Shown: piece by piece, positions 41,641 to 50,656 of the stretch
Position numbering within the stretch: position 1 is the stretch's first letter
How the letters are laid out: each line of letters begins with the position of its first letter
Assembly: GCA_003165465.1 (NCBI GenBank)
Contig: PLUM01000052.1
Span: 1 to 52,324, forward strand
Reading direction: 5' to 3'
Source: Acidobacteriota bacterium
GTDB taxonomy: Bacteria > Acidobacteriota > Terriglobia > Acidiferrales > UBA7541
Length of the DNA stretch: 52,324 nt
The notes under the pieces: generated by a model
What the model saw: only the letters and a program-made list of their open reading frames with translations
Told to the model about the DNA's origin: nothing
The model's database searches: none
Translations under genes and position numbers: made by a program

Positions 41641-42876
41641 ATGACACCGGCTCTGGGCCGAAAACTGTGGATTACCGTGGGCGGCGCACTGCTGCTGACC
41701 GCGCTGCTGGTGTTTCTCGGCGGGAGAAGGTCCACGGCGCGCGTGGCGGTGGCGGACGTGACGCGCGAGAATTTGACTTCCGTGGTATCTACCAACGGAA
41801 AAGTTGAACCCATCACGCCGCGCTCGTTTCGCGCGAGCTACCCGACATTTGTGGAACACGTTTATGCGGTCGAGGGCCAGCAAGTGAAGCGCGGCCAGGC
41901 GATTTTTGCGCTGGACGATACGGAGGTTCGCGGGAACCTTTCCGGGGCTCGCGCCGATCTCGCGACGCAGGAAGAGGCGCTGAATGTGTCCAAGGCGGGC
42001 GGCTATGCGAATCAAGTTGCGAAAGCTGCCGCCGATTTGCAGAAAGCGCAGGCAAACCGCGATCAATTGCGCCACGAAAACGAATCCTTGACGAAACTCG
42101 TGGCCCAGAAAGCCGCGACGCCCGATGAATTGCAGCAGAACCGGATGCAATTGACGCAGGCGGAAGCCGACGTGCAATCCCTTGGGAAAGTAAAACAATC
42201 GCTGGACCAGCAGGCGGAACTCGATCAAGGGCGCGTCTCTCTCCTCGTGGAACATGCGCGCGCGAACATTCGCGATCTCGAGGAACGGCTGCAGTCGGCT
42301 CACGGAACGTCTCCCTTCGACGGCACGCTGTATTCGCTGCCGATTCGCCAGGGCGATTTCGTGAAGGCCGGAGACCTTCTGGCGGAGGTTGCGGACTTGC
42401 ATCAAATGCGCATTCGGGCGTTCATCGATGAACCCGAGCTTGGGCAGATTGACGTCAACCAGCCCGTGGATATTCTGTGGGACGCGCATCCCGGCCGCAT
42501 CTGGAATGGGAAAACGGAAGTGCTGCCCAAGCAGGTGGTTACGCGGGGCACGCGCAGCGTCGGGGAACTGATGTGCTCGGTGAACAACGACCGGCTGGAC
42601 CTGCTTCCCAACACGAGCGTGGATGTGCGCATTCACATTGGCGAACGGCCGGCGGCTCTCGTGGTTCCGCGCGGCGCCGTGAATATCGAGGGCGATAAAC
42701 GATTTGTGTTTCGCGTGGAGAATGGCCGCCTGCACCGCATTTATATCAAGGTGGGAATCGCGAATCCGACGAGCATCGAAGTGCTTTCCGGCCTGAGCGA
42801 AGGCGATGTGGTGGCTTTGCCGGGTGAAGCGGCGCTGAAGGACAATTTGCGCATCAACGCGTTGCGTGCGGAATGA
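41641..42876 (+). CDS. MacA/HlyD-type periplasmic adaptor of an efflux system
   Basis: The 411-residue membrane-fusion protein has an N-terminal anchor helix (about 9-27). The biotinyl-lipoyl half-motif FVEHVYAVEGQQVKRGQAIFALDD (about 70-93, read in parts) follows, then a long coiled-coil hairpin (about 95-215, rich in Q, A, E and K), the second lipoyl half SPFDGTLYSLPIRQGDFVKAGDLL, and beta-barrel and membrane-proximal domains to the end. It bridges an inner-membrane permease and an outer-membrane TolC-type channel, both encoded downstream. It is coupled by ATGA to the TPR gene. Confidence 0.88.
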   Translation: MTPALGRKLWITVGGALLLTALLVFLGGRRSTARVAVADVTRENLTSVVSTNGKVEPITPRSFRASYPTFVEHVYAVEGQQVKRGQAIFALDDTEVRGNLSGARADLATQEEALNVSKAGGYANQVAKAAADLQKAQANRDQLRHENESLTKLVAQKAATPDELQQNRMQLTQAEADVQSLGKVKQSLDQQAELDQGRVSLLVEHARANIRDLEERLQSAHGTSPFDGTLYSLPIRQGDFVKAGDLLAEVADLHQMRIRAFIDEPELGQIDVNQPVDILWDAHPGRIWNGKTEVLPKQVVTRGTRSVGELMCSVNNDRLDLLPNTSVDVRIHIGERPAALVVPRGAVNIEGDKRFVFRVENGRLHRIYIKVGIANPTSIEVLSGLSEGDVVALPGEAALKDNLRINALRAE

Positions 42877-43865
42877 TTCGGCGTTTTTTAGTTGCGATGG
42901 CGATGGCGGTTCTGGCCTGTGGATGGAACGCGGCTCCGGCTCGCGCGGAGCAATCTCCCCTGGTGGACGCGCAACACGACTATAACGCCGGGCGCTACAA
43001 TCGCGCCGTGGACGCATTGAACGCGGCGATCGCGAAATCTCCAAATGACTCGACCCTGTATTTTCTTTTAGGGCAGAGTTACTACCAGCTCCACGAATTT
43101 GCGCGCGCCGCAGCCAGCCTGGAGACAGCCGTCCAGTTCTCCCCGAAAAATTCCGAATATCACGACTGGCTTGGCAAGTCTTATGGCCGGAGGGCCGAGC
43201 AAAGCCTGTTCCTGAGCGCCATGAGCTGGGCGCGAAAGACGCATCGCGAATTTGAAATTGCCGCCGAACTCGATTCCCGAAATTTCGAGGCGCAACGCGA
43301 CCTGATCCGCTACGAAATGAACGCCCCCGCCATCGTCAATGGCGGCGACGACAAGGCGCTGAAGCATATCGACGAGCTGGAAAAAATTGATTCCATTCAA
43401 GGGCAACTCGCGCGCGGGGAGTTCCTCGCGACAAAAAAGCGGGCGGGCGAGGCGGACGCGGTGTTTGGCAAGATTTTGGAGTCGAGCGCGGACCGGGCGG
43501 GCGTTTTCTTTGAAGTGGGCGAATATTTTCGGGGCCGCCAGAACGCCGAAAAAACGAGCGAAGCCATCGAGAAAGCCGAGCGCATCGATCCCGCCGACCG
43601 CCGGCTGAAGTTTTACCGGGGAGTGGTCCTGGTGATGAAGAAGGAAAATTCCGGCGAAGCGGAAATGCTCCTGATATCGTACATTGCCACGGTCCCCGAT
43701 AATGCCGATCTGCCGCCGCACGCGGCCGCGCGGGAATGGCTCGGGAAACTGTACGAATCGCTGGGGCGATTTTCCGAGGCGGCGGAACAGTACCGGCTCT
43801 CCCTCACGCTCGATCCGCACAACAAAGCCGTGGAAGAGGATTGGAAGCGGGTACAGAGGAAGTGA
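42873..43865 (+). CDS. Exported TPR protein in the efflux operon
   Basis: The 330-residue protein has a signal peptide (FLVAMAMAVLACGWNAAPARA) and tetratricopeptide repeats. ARAEQSPLVDAQHDYNAGRYNRAVDAL, then SPNDSTLYFLLGQSYYQLHEFARAAASLETAV (about 55-86, read in parts) are clear, and the final copy is AREWLGKLYESLGRFSEAAEQYRLSLTLDPHN. A central region of irregular repeats lies between. TPRs mediate protein contacts, so it probably assembles or regulates the adaptor complex in the periplasm. TPR proteins are not usual members of MacAB-TolC operons. A hairpin element separates it from the permease gene. Confidence 0.82.
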   Translation: MIRRFLVAMAMAVLACGWNAAPARAEQSPLVDAQHDYNAGRYNRAVDALNAAIAKSPNDSTLYFLLGQSYYQLHEFARAAASLETAVQFSPKNSEYHDWLGKSYGRRAEQSLFLSAMSWARKTHREFEIAAELDSRNFEAQRDLIRYEMNAPAIVNGGDDKALKHIDELEKIDSIQGQLARGEFLATKKRAGEADAVFGKILESSADRAGVFFEVGEYFRGRQNAEKTSEAIEKAERIDPADRRLKFYRGVVLVMKKENSGEAEMLLISYIATVPDNADLPPHAAAREWLGKLYESLGRFSEAAEQYRLSLTLDPHNKAVEEDWKRVQRK

Positions 43866-43919
43866 AGGAAGTGAAAATCCTGTTCCGCGCGAGACGTTTT
43901 TTTCGGCTTGGATTGCCAT

Positions 43920-44063
43920 ACAGGTTGCGGAAAAAGTCTCCCAGACCTTTTGTCATTCCGAGCGAAGCGAGGAATCTCTCTTTCTTTTCCTGGGCGTGGA
44001 TCGAAGAGAGATTCCTCGCTTCGCTCGGAATGACAAAAATAGGGGCTTTTTCCGCAACCGGTG
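43920..44063. mobile_element. MITE-like hairpin element, copy B
   Basis: This 144-bp palindrome is nearly identical to 23661-23815: the ends ACAGGTTGCGG and CCGCAACCGGTG, and the inner CATTCCGAGCGAAGCGAGGA arms, are kept. The outermost bases and the apex differ. It is inserted in the efflux operon between the TPR and permease genes, where its RNA would form a strong hairpin. Confidence 0.85.
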
Positions 44064-44081
44064 TAGTCCGCGAGAATCCAC

Positions 44082-45284
44082 ATGATGCTGCGTAATGAAA
44101 CCTGGATAGTCGCGCTGGACGCCCTTTGGGCGAATAAAGTCCGCGCGTTTTTAACCACGCTGGGCGTGATTATCGGCAGCGCCTGTATTGTTCTGGTCGT
44201 GACCGTGGCGCTCAGCGGGCGGCGCTACGTCATCCAGCAGATCGAAGGCGTCGGATCCAATCTGGTCTATGCGCGGCTGGATATCGATCCGAACCAGGCG
44301 ATCCTGCTTGAAGATCAATTGTCGATCGAGGACATGAACGCGGCAAAGGCTGGAATTCCGGGCGTCGTGACCGTTGCGGGGACGCGCGGCGCTCCGGCCA
44401 CGGTGAATGCCGGGTCCGTCCAGCGAAACGTGAATCTGGTGGGCGTCACCGAAGGGTTCCAGCAGATTCGCAATTTGCTGATTTTGCACGGGCGGTTCCT
44501 GGACGGCGAGGATATTTCCTCGCACAGCCGCGTTTGTCTGATCACTACGCAGCTTGCGAATTTCGCTTTTCCGTTCACGGACCCGATTGGGCACAGTTTG
44601 CGCGTCGGCGAACTGAGTTATACGGTCATCGGGGTTTTTAAAGAGCGAGTGGAAACATTCGGGCTTTCGGAAATTCAGGATTATTCCGTGCTCGTTCCGT
44701 TTCCGCTGATGAAATATTACCTGGGAGATTCGGCCATCGAGATGCTGTACGCGCAAGTCAACACTCCCGAGGGCGTGATCCCCGTGACCCACCAATTGCA
44801 GGCCTTGTTGACCAGCCGCCATTCCAAGCGCGCGCGGTATGCGGTGATGAATCTCAGTTCGATCCTGGAGGCGGCGCGAAAAATCGCGTTGGCCCTCACC
44901 ATTGTGCTTTTGCTGATTGGATTCATTGCGCTGCTGGTCAGCGGCATTGGAATCATGAACATCATGCTGGTGACGGTGCAGGAGCGGACGCGGGAGATTG
45001 GAATTCGGAAAGCGATGGGGGCGAGGCGCGAGGAAATTTTGTATCAGTTTTTGCTGGAGGCCTTTATGATCAGCGGTTTTGGGTCGGTCCTGGGAATCCT
45101 GATTGCGGTCGCGATTCCCGTGATGGCCAGGCCCTGGATCCCCGCGTCTATCAGCGTTTCGGTGCCGTGGGAAGCGGTGGTCTTAGCGTTTGTCGTGTCT
45201 TGTTCGGTTGGAGTGTTCTTTGGATATTTGCCTGCGGCGCGCGCGGCGAAATTGCAGCCGACCGAATCGCTGCGGTATGAGTAG
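44082..45284 (+). CDS. MacB-type FtsX/permease without ATPase domain
   Basis: The 400-residue inner-membrane protein has helix 1 (about 22-45, RAFLTTLGVIIGSACIVLVVTVAL), a periplasmic MacB_PCD-like domain (about 48-265), and three C-terminal helices with the FtsX signature GIGIMNIMLVTVQERTREIGIRKAMGARR (about 288-316, read in parts). Canonical MacB has an N-terminal ATPase on the same chain or the gene beside it; neither is here. The protein must borrow an ATPase from elsewhere. It is transcribed with the adaptor, TPR and TolC genes. Confidence 0.88.
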   Translation: MMLRNETWIVALDALWANKVRAFLTTLGVIIGSACIVLVVTVALSGRRYVIQQIEGVGSNLVYARLDIDPNQAILLEDQLSIEDMNAAKAGIPGVVTVAGTRGAPATVNAGSVQRNVNLVGVTEGFQQIRNLLILHGRFLDGEDISSHSRVCLITTQLANFAFPFTDPIGHSLRVGELSYTVIGVFKERVETFGLSEIQDYSVLVPFPLMKYYLGDSAIEMLYAQVNTPEGVIPVTHQLQALLTSRHSKRARYAVMNLSSILEAARKIALALTIVLLLIGFIALLVSGIGIMNIMLVTVQERTREIGIRKAMGARREEILYQFLLEAFMISGFGSVLGILIAVAIPVMARPWIPASISVSVPWEAVVLAFVVSCSVGVFFGYLPAARAAKLQPTESLRYE

Positions 45285-45377
45285 GCGCGTCGCGCGCGCA
45301 CTTCTCGGAAGCCGGTAAATCGTTACACGGATGCCGAGGGATGCGCGCGAGGCGGCTGGAAAGCGGGTACAAAGCAG

Positions 45378-46712
45378 ATGAGGAAACAAACGGAAGGGCG
45401 AAGAGTGCGGCGGGCGGCGGCTTACGCGGCAGGCCTGGTGATGCTCGTTTTGGCCGGAGCGGGCGCGAGCCACGCGCAGGACGCGGGGCTGGCTCGCAAG
45501 CTGACGTTGAAGGAAGCCGTGAGCCTGGCCGTGGCCAACAGCCGCGATCTCGCGCTGGCGCGCTTGCAGTACGGCGTGATGCAGCGCCAGATTGGCGTGG
45601 CGCGGTCCGTGTTTCTTCCTAATGTATATACCGGCACCGGTGTGGCCTACACGAGCGGCTTTCCGCTGCTGGAGGGAGGCGGTGCGCCTGCTATTTTCAC
45701 GGTCTCCTATAACCAGCAAATTTTCAATCCACCGCTCAAAGGGGAGCAGCGCGCGGCGGAACAGAGAGCCGAGGAGCAGCGGATTTCGATGGACGACGTG
45801 CGCGACGCGGTGATGTCGCGCGCGGCGCTCGATTATCTTGAATTGGCAAAGGTGCGGCACGCTCTGGACCTCATGCGCGGCGAACGCCTGAGCGCCGGGC
45901 GGATTCTGGATGCGGGGCGGGAACGCGCGGAGGCCGGACGCGAGCTTCCGATGGAAGTGATCCGCGCGCAGTTGACCACGGCGCGAATCGAGCAGCGCAT
46001 CGCGCAACTGGAAGACCGTGACGACTCGCTTTCGGGCGAGCTGCGCGACATGATGGGCCTGTCATCGGACGAAATGCTCGAAGTCTCGACCGAGGAAATT
46101 CCCGGAGCCGCGGCGGCGGCCACGAAGGACATCGTCTCGGAAGCGATGACCAATAACCCGGAATTGCGCGAGGCGCAGACCGAATTACGCGCGCGCGAAT
46201 TCAAGCTCAAAGGCGAACAGGGCGGGCGCTGGCCGTCGTTCGCTTTCATCGGCCAGTACAATGTGCTGAGCAAGATCAACAACTACACCGATTTCTTTAG
46301 CAAGTTTCAACGCAATAACGTCATTTTTGGCCTTCAGGTGCAAATTCCGATTTTCGCGTCGCGCACTTCCTCCGCCGTGGCCTTTGCGCGGGCCGATTAC
46401 AACGAGGCTAATCTCGCGCTGCAAAAGAAGCGCAGCGAGCTTTCGCTGGATGTCCGCCGCAAGGCCCGGCAGGTGCGCGAGGCGGATCTCGCCGGGGACG
46501 TATCGCGGCTGGAGTTGCAGCTTGCGCAGGAGAATGTGCGCGTGTTGCAGGCGCAAGTCGACGAGGGGCGCGGCAGCCTGAAAGACCTGGAGGCCGCGCA
46601 CATCGAGGAAAATGACAAGTGGCTGGCCTATCTGGACACGAATTACGATCGGCAAAAGGCCCAGCTCGATCTGCTGCGCACGACGGGACAGTTGGCAAGC
46701 GCGCTGCAATAG
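45378..46712 (+). CDS. TolC-family outer-membrane efflux channel
   Basis: The 444-residue protein has a signal peptide (AYAAGLVMLVLAGAGASHAQ) and two homologous halves typical of outer-membrane efflux proteins. KLTLKEAVSLAVANSRDLALARLQ (about 41-64, read in parts) starts the first, and ATKDIVSEAMTNNPELREAQTELRAR (about 250-275) starts the second, with long alpha-helical segments between. It completes the efflux series of adaptor, TPR protein and permease. The 90-bp gap before it contains no clear promoter. Confidence 0.9.
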   Translation: MRKQTEGRRVRRAAAYAAGLVMLVLAGAGASHAQDAGLARKLTLKEAVSLAVANSRDLALARLQYGVMQRQIGVARSVFLPNVYTGTGVAYTSGFPLLEGGGAPAIFTVSYNQQIFNPPLKGEQRAAEQRAEEQRISMDDVRDAVMSRAALDYLELAKVRHALDLMRGERLSAGRILDAGRERAEAGRELPMEVIRAQLTTARIEQRIAQLEDRDDSLSGELRDMMGLSSDEMLEVSTEEIPGAAAAATKDIVSEAMTNNPELREAQTELRAREFKLKGEQGGRWPSFAFIGQYNVLSKINNYTDFFSKFQRNNVIFGLQVQIPIFASRTSSAVAFARADYNEANLALQKKRSELSLDVRRKARQVREADLAGDVSRLELQLAQENVRVLQAQVDEGRGSLKDLEAAHIEENDKWLAYLDTNYDRQKAQLDLLRTTGQLASALQ

Positions 46713-46841
46713 CAGTCGGTTCGTGCGACTTAGAACAACGCCATTCGTCGAGTTTTCTCGCGGAGGCTGGCCAGGTGGTAAGATATCTGCTTCAGGACAT
46801 TTGAGATGCATGCCAATGTCCGGGATTAGGGGAAGAATAGA

Positions 46842-48332
46842 ATGTCCGAAGTCATGAAAACACTGTTTTTGAATCCGCCGAGCTATGAAGGCTTTGACGG
46901 AGGAGCCGGCGCGCGCTACCAGGCGCGGCGCGAGATTAAATCGTTCTGGTATCCCACGTGGCTCGCCCAACCGGCGGCCATGATTCCCGGCAGCCGCTTG
47001 ATTGACGCGCCCCCGGAGGGCCTGACGGTGGACCAGGTTGCGCCGCTCGCGAAGGACTACGAGCTGGCCGTGCTGCACACGAGCACGCCGTCGTTTCCAA
47101 ACGACGCGAAGTTTGCCGCGCATTTGAAGGAAGTGAATCCCAAGATCATGATCGGCATGGTCGGCGCGCACGTCGGCGTTTTGCCCATGCAGTCCATGAA
47201 CCTGGCTCCCGCGGTGGACTGGGTTTCGCTCGGCGAGTTCGATTATGTTTGCGCGGAAATTGCCGGACGCAAGCCGCTCAAGGACGTTGGAGGCATTGCG
47301 TATCGCGATAACGGGCGCGTCATGCTAACGCCGCCGCGTCCCACGATCGAAAACATGGACGATCTTCCATTCGTCGTGGACGTGTACAAGCGCGACCTGA
47401 AGATCGAGAACTATTTTATCGGCTACCTGCAGCACCCCTATGTCTCGCTCTATACCGGGCGGGGATGCCGGTCCAAGTGCACGTTCTGCCTGTGGCCGCA
47501 GACGCTGGGCGGGCATCGCTACCGCGTGCGCAGCCCTGAAAATGTTGCCGCGGAAATGGCGCTGGCCAAGAAGCATTTTCCGCAAGTGCGCGAATTTTTC
47601 TTTGACGACGACACGTTCACGGACGATTTGCCGCGCGCGGAGGAGATTGCGCGGCGCCTCGGCAAGCTGGGGCTGACCTGGTCGTGCAATGCAAAGGCCA
47701 ACGTCCCGCGCAAGACGCTCGAAATCATGAAGGACAACGGACTGCGGCTGCTCCTTGTCGGGTACGAATCCGGCAATGATCAAATCCTGATCAACATCAA
47801 GAAGGGCGTTCGCATCGACATCGCCCGCGAATTTTCGCGCAATGCGCGCGAACTCGGAATCAAGATTCACGGCACGTTCATTCTCGGGCTTCCGGGCGAG
47901 ACGCGGGAAACGATTCAGCAGACCATCAAGTTCGCCTGCGATATCGATCCCGAAACGATTCAGGTTTCGCTTGCCGCTCCCTACCCCGGAACGGAATTGT
48001 ACCGGCAGGCGCAGGAGCAGGGTTGGCTGCAGATTCAGACCGGCGACGGCGACCTCGTGGATACGCATGGAATCCAGACGGCGGCCATGAATTATCCGAA
48101 GCTCAGCTCGACCGTGATTTTCAGCTCGGTGGAAGAGCTTTACCGGAAATTTTATTTCCGCCCGCGAAAGATGTTTTCGCTCTTCGGCGGAATGTTGCGT
48201 GATCCGGAAGTGATGAAGCGGCGGCTTCGCGAGGGCGTCGAATTCTTCAAGTTCCTGCGCGAACGCAAGGAAACGGCGCGCGAAATGGCCGCGGCCGCCG
48301 CCGCTCCAGCCGCGCCGAGCGCTGGGGACTAG
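46842..48332 (+). CDS. hpnJ: Hopanoid-associated radical SAM protein HpnJ
   Basis: The 496-residue enzyme carries a cobalamin-binding-like N-terminal domain and the radical-SAM cluster motif GRGCRSKCTFC (C209, C213, C216, CxxxCxxC). The sequence matches the HpnJ pattern throughout: MKTLFLNPPSYEGFDGGAGARYQ near the start, WYPTWLAQPAAM, and FILGLPGETRETI. HpnJ contracts the glucosamine ring on bacteriohopanetetrol to give the cyclitol ether of composite hopanoids. AGGGG ten bases upstream supports ATG 46842. It lies upstream of the HpnI fusion gene; the deacetylase HpnK that acts between them is not in the window. Confidence 0.92.
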   Translation: MSEVMKTLFLNPPSYEGFDGGAGARYQARREIKSFWYPTWLAQPAAMIPGSRLIDAPPEGLTVDQVAPLAKDYELAVLHTSTPSFPNDAKFAAHLKEVNPKIMIGMVGAHVGVLPMQSMNLAPAVDWVSLGEFDYVCAEIAGRKPLKDVGGIAYRDNGRVMLTPPRPTIENMDDLPFVVDVYKRDLKIENYFIGYLQHPYVSLYTGRGCRSKCTFCLWPQTLGGHRYRVRSPENVAAEMALAKKHFPQVREFFFDDDTFTDDLPRAEEIARRLGKLGLTWSCNAKANVPRKTLEIMKDNGLRLLLVGYESGNDQILINIKKGVRIDIAREFSRNARELGIKIHGTFILGLPGETRETIQQTIKFACDIDPETIQVSLAAPYPGTELYRQAQEQGWLQIQTGDGDLVDTHGIQTAAMNYPKLSSTVIFSSVEELYRKFYFRPRKMFSLFGGMLRDPEVMKRRLREGVEFFKFLRERKETAREMAAAAAAPAAPSAGD

Positions 48333-48385
48333 CGGTTTTCAATGGGAAATTTCTTTTTGGCTTGCGTGACCGGATGAAATATCCC

Positions 48386-48459
48386 CCGGGTCGAAAGACC
48401 CGGTCTACACCGAATTCCTGCATAGCCCTTTTGCTGTAGCCCGCCTCTTCAGAGGCGGG
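48386..48459. repeat. Two dispersed palindromes
   Basis: CCGGGTCGAAAGACCCGG (48386-48403) and CCCGCCTCTTCAGAGGCGGG (48440-48459) are perfect or near-perfect palindromes in the gap after hpnJ. They resemble REP-type sequences of this lineage in having a CTTCAG/GAAAG core. Confidence 0.7.
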
Positions 48460-48517
48460 GATTTTCCCTTCGTTGATCGCGGCATGGCGAAGGAATTGGA
48501 CCGGCGCTCCGCCTGAA

Positions 48518-48973
48518 ATGACCTCCGCTCAAACACAAACTCACAAAACAAAAACATATGTGCTGCTTTTCCTGCTCGTCCTGCTTGGTTCCGTCGGAAA
48601 TACGATGCTGAGCAAAGGAATGAAGGACGCGGGCGATCTGGATATTTCGCACGTCTCTTCGCTCGTGGCGGGCGCGGCGCGCGTCCTGACAAGCGGAACG
48701 ATCTGGGCCGGGATTGCCATGATGCTGGGGTTCATGGTGTGCCACATGCTCGTGCTGTCGTGGGCCGATTACAGTTTCGTGATGCCGTTTACCGCGATTG
48801 CTTACGCGCTCGTCCCGCTGCTCGGGTATCTGTTTCTGCACGAGCAGGTGTCCGCCGTGCGCTGGATTGGCATCGTCCTGATTGTGTTCGGCGTAGTGCT
48901 CATCAACCGCACGCCGCATCGTACTACCGCGCAGGCGACCGCTCCGGCGACCGCGCCGGGAACTCCAAACTGA
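48518..48973 (+). CDS. Half-size DMT/EamA-type transporter
   Basis: The 151-residue protein has four predicted membrane helices (about 13-30, 60-85, 90-108 and 112-130) and the DMT motifs LSWADYSFVMPFTAIAYALVPLLGYLFLHE (about 81-110, read in parts) and GIVLIVFGVVLI. Full EamA transporters have ten helices in two such halves. This is a half, in the manner of small multidrug resistance proteins. The next gene begins with a second half of the same kind, so the two could form a heterodimer. Placement between hpnJ and hpnI suggests flipping or export of a hopanoid intermediate. Confidence 0.8.
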   Translation: MTSAQTQTHKTKTYVLLFLLVLLGSVGNTMLSKGMKDAGDLDISHVSSLVAGAARVLTSGTIWAGIAMMLGFMVCHMLVLSWADYSFVMPFTAIAYALVPLLGYLFLHEQVSAVRWIGIVLIVFGVVLINRTPHRTTAQATAPATAPGTPN

Positions 48974-48974
48974 C

Positions 48975-50549
48975 ATGCGCACCGCGTCCATCCTCATCTT
49001 CGTTGTGGCGACCGGCACGGGCGGGGAAATCTGTATGACGCACGCCATGAAACTCCTGGGCGAAGTGCACGATTTCCGCCCGCGCGCGATTGCCACGTTT
49101 GTTTTGCGTGCGCTGCGCGTCGGCTGGCTCTGGCTGGGCGTGCTGCTGATGGCGGCGTCATTCTTTTCGTTTCTGACCATGCTGTCGTGGTTCCCCGTGA
49201 GCTTTGTGATTCCCGCGACATCGCTCGCGTATGTGGCCGGAGCGTTTGGCGCGAAACTGTTCTTAGGCGAGCGGTTGAATGCCACGCGCTGGGCGGGAAT
49301 CATCCTGATCTGCCTCGGCGTGGGCACGGCGTGGCTCGATAACCTGCCCGCGCTTCCGCACCTCTCCGCGATCGCAACGCTCCGGTGGGCGATTTGCGCG
49401 CTGGCGCTTGGCCCGCTGTTTTACTACCTCATCGGAATGTATTCTGCATGGCGGTTCTTCCGCGTGGCGCACCGCGCTTCTGTTCCGCCGCCGCATTTGG
49501 CGGATGCGCCTCGTCCAATCAGCGTATTAAAACCAGTCCGGGGGCTGGACCCGAACGCATACGAGAATTACGCGAGCTTTTGCCGGCAGGACTTTCCGGC
49601 GGAATTCGAAATTCTATTTGCCGTGAACGATGCTGGCGATCCGGCCGTGCCCGTCGTGCAGAAACTGATCGCGGATTTTCCAGGGCGGTCCATCCGCCTG
49701 ATTGTGGTGACGGAACGGCTCGGCCCGAACAGCAAAGTGTCAAACCTGTGCCGCCTGGTGCGCGAAGCGCGGCACGATCTGCTGGTCATCACCGACAGCG
49801 ATGTGCGCGTCGAGCCGGGATATTTGCGGAGCGTCGCGGCCATGTTCCGCGATCCCGGCGTCGGCGGGGCGACGGCACTCTACCGCGGGCGAGACAATCT
49901 GCAATTTGTCGCGGCGATGGATTGCGTGGGATCGTCGGCGGCATTTTGCGGTGCGGCGCTCGTCGCGCGTGAACTCGAAGGGCTGAAATTCATGATGGGC
50001 TCGACCATGGCCACGACGAAAGAAAGGCTCGCCGAAATCGGCGGCTTCGAAGCCATGGTGGATCTGCACTCGGACGACTACGAACTGGGCCGCCGCATCG
50101 CCGCGCGCGGCTACCGCGTCGAGCTTTTGCCAGAGCCCGTGTCGATGGAGTTTCCCTCGCAAACGCTTGGAGGATACCTGCGCCACGAATTGCGCTGGGC
50201 CATTGGCATTCGCAACATTCGCCCCGGAGGGCACTTCGGTATGTTGTTCACGCACGGGCTGCCGTGGGCCATCGCGGCCGCGTGCGTCGCGCCATCCGCG
50301 CGCGTGCGAGTGGGCTTTCTTGCCGCCTATTTTGTTCTGCGATTCGCGATGGCTTGGGCTGTCGGCGTATGGGGATTGCGCGATCCCGTTCTGCGCCGCC
50401 GGATTTGGCTGCTGCCCGTGCGCGACCTTCTCTCGTTCTTCGTCTGGCTCGCCAGCTTTGGCCTGAACCGCATCGAGTGGCGGGGAAGTTCCTTCACGCT
50501 GGAAAAAGGCCGAATGATTCCGGTAGCGCCACGCGCGGAGCGCGGCTAA
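48975..50549 (+). CDS. hpnI: Fusion of DMT half-transporter and HpnI glycosyltransferase
   Basis: In this 524-residue protein, residues 1-120 form four membrane helices of DMT type (FLTMLSWFPVSFVIPATSLAYVAGAFGAKLFLGE at about 66-99, read in parts). Residues 133-524 match HpnI, a GT2 enzyme of the ceramide-glucosyltransferase type that adds N-acetylglucosamine to bacteriohopanetetrol: PISVLKPVRGLDPN (181-194), VITDSDVRVEPG (271-282), and the R-x-x-R-W site RHELRWAIG, followed by C-terminal helices. HpnI is normally a single enzyme of about 380 residues. One base separates it from the preceding half-transporter. The fusion implies coupling of glycosylation and membrane translocation. Confidence 0.85.
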   Translation: MRTASILIFVVATGTGGEICMTHAMKLLGEVHDFRPRAIATFVLRALRVGWLWLGVLLMAASFFSFLTMLSWFPVSFVIPATSLAYVAGAFGAKLFLGERLNATRWAGIILICLGVGTAWLDNLPALPHLSAIATLRWAICALALGPLFYYLIGMYSAWRFFRVAHRASVPPPHLADAPRPISVLKPVRGLDPNAYENYASFCRQDFPAEFEILFAVNDAGDPAVPVVQKLIADFPGRSIRLIVVTERLGPNSKVSNLCRLVREARHDLLVITDSDVRVEPGYLRSVAAMFRDPGVGGATALYRGRDNLQFVAAMDCVGSSAAFCGAALVARELEGLKFMMGSTMATTKERLAEIGGFEAMVDLHSDDYELGRRIAARGYRVELLPEPVSMEFPSQTLGGYLRHELRWAIGIRNIRPGGHFGMLFTHGLPWAIAAACVAPSARVRVGFLAAYFVLRFAMAWAVGVWGLRDPVLRRRIWLLPVRDLLSFFVWLASFGLNRIEWRGSSFTLEKGRMIPVAPRAERG

Positions 50550-50621
50550 TCAAACGCGCTAACTTCCAAAGCCTCGGTACGACGGTTCTATGCTACTTCG
50601 TCGAAATGTAGTATTCTATGG

Positions 50622-50637
50622 GCACCTAAAAAGGTGC
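50622..50637. promoter_or_regulatory. Palindromic operator or hairpin before the toxin-antitoxin pair
   Basis: GCACCT-AAAA-AGGTGC is a perfect inverted repeat 20 bp upstream of the antitoxin GTG. TATTCT (50612-50617) just before it could be a -10 box. Antitoxins of the Phd family repress their own promoters by binding such palindromes. Confidence 0.4.
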
Positions 50638-50656
50638 TACCAATAGGAGTGGCCAC

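Noticed and set aside
46770..46800. TGGTAAGATATCTGCT before hpnJ as a sigma-54 promoter
   Set aside because: GG-N10-GC spacing holds, but both blocks deviate from consensus. Such weak matches occur by chance.
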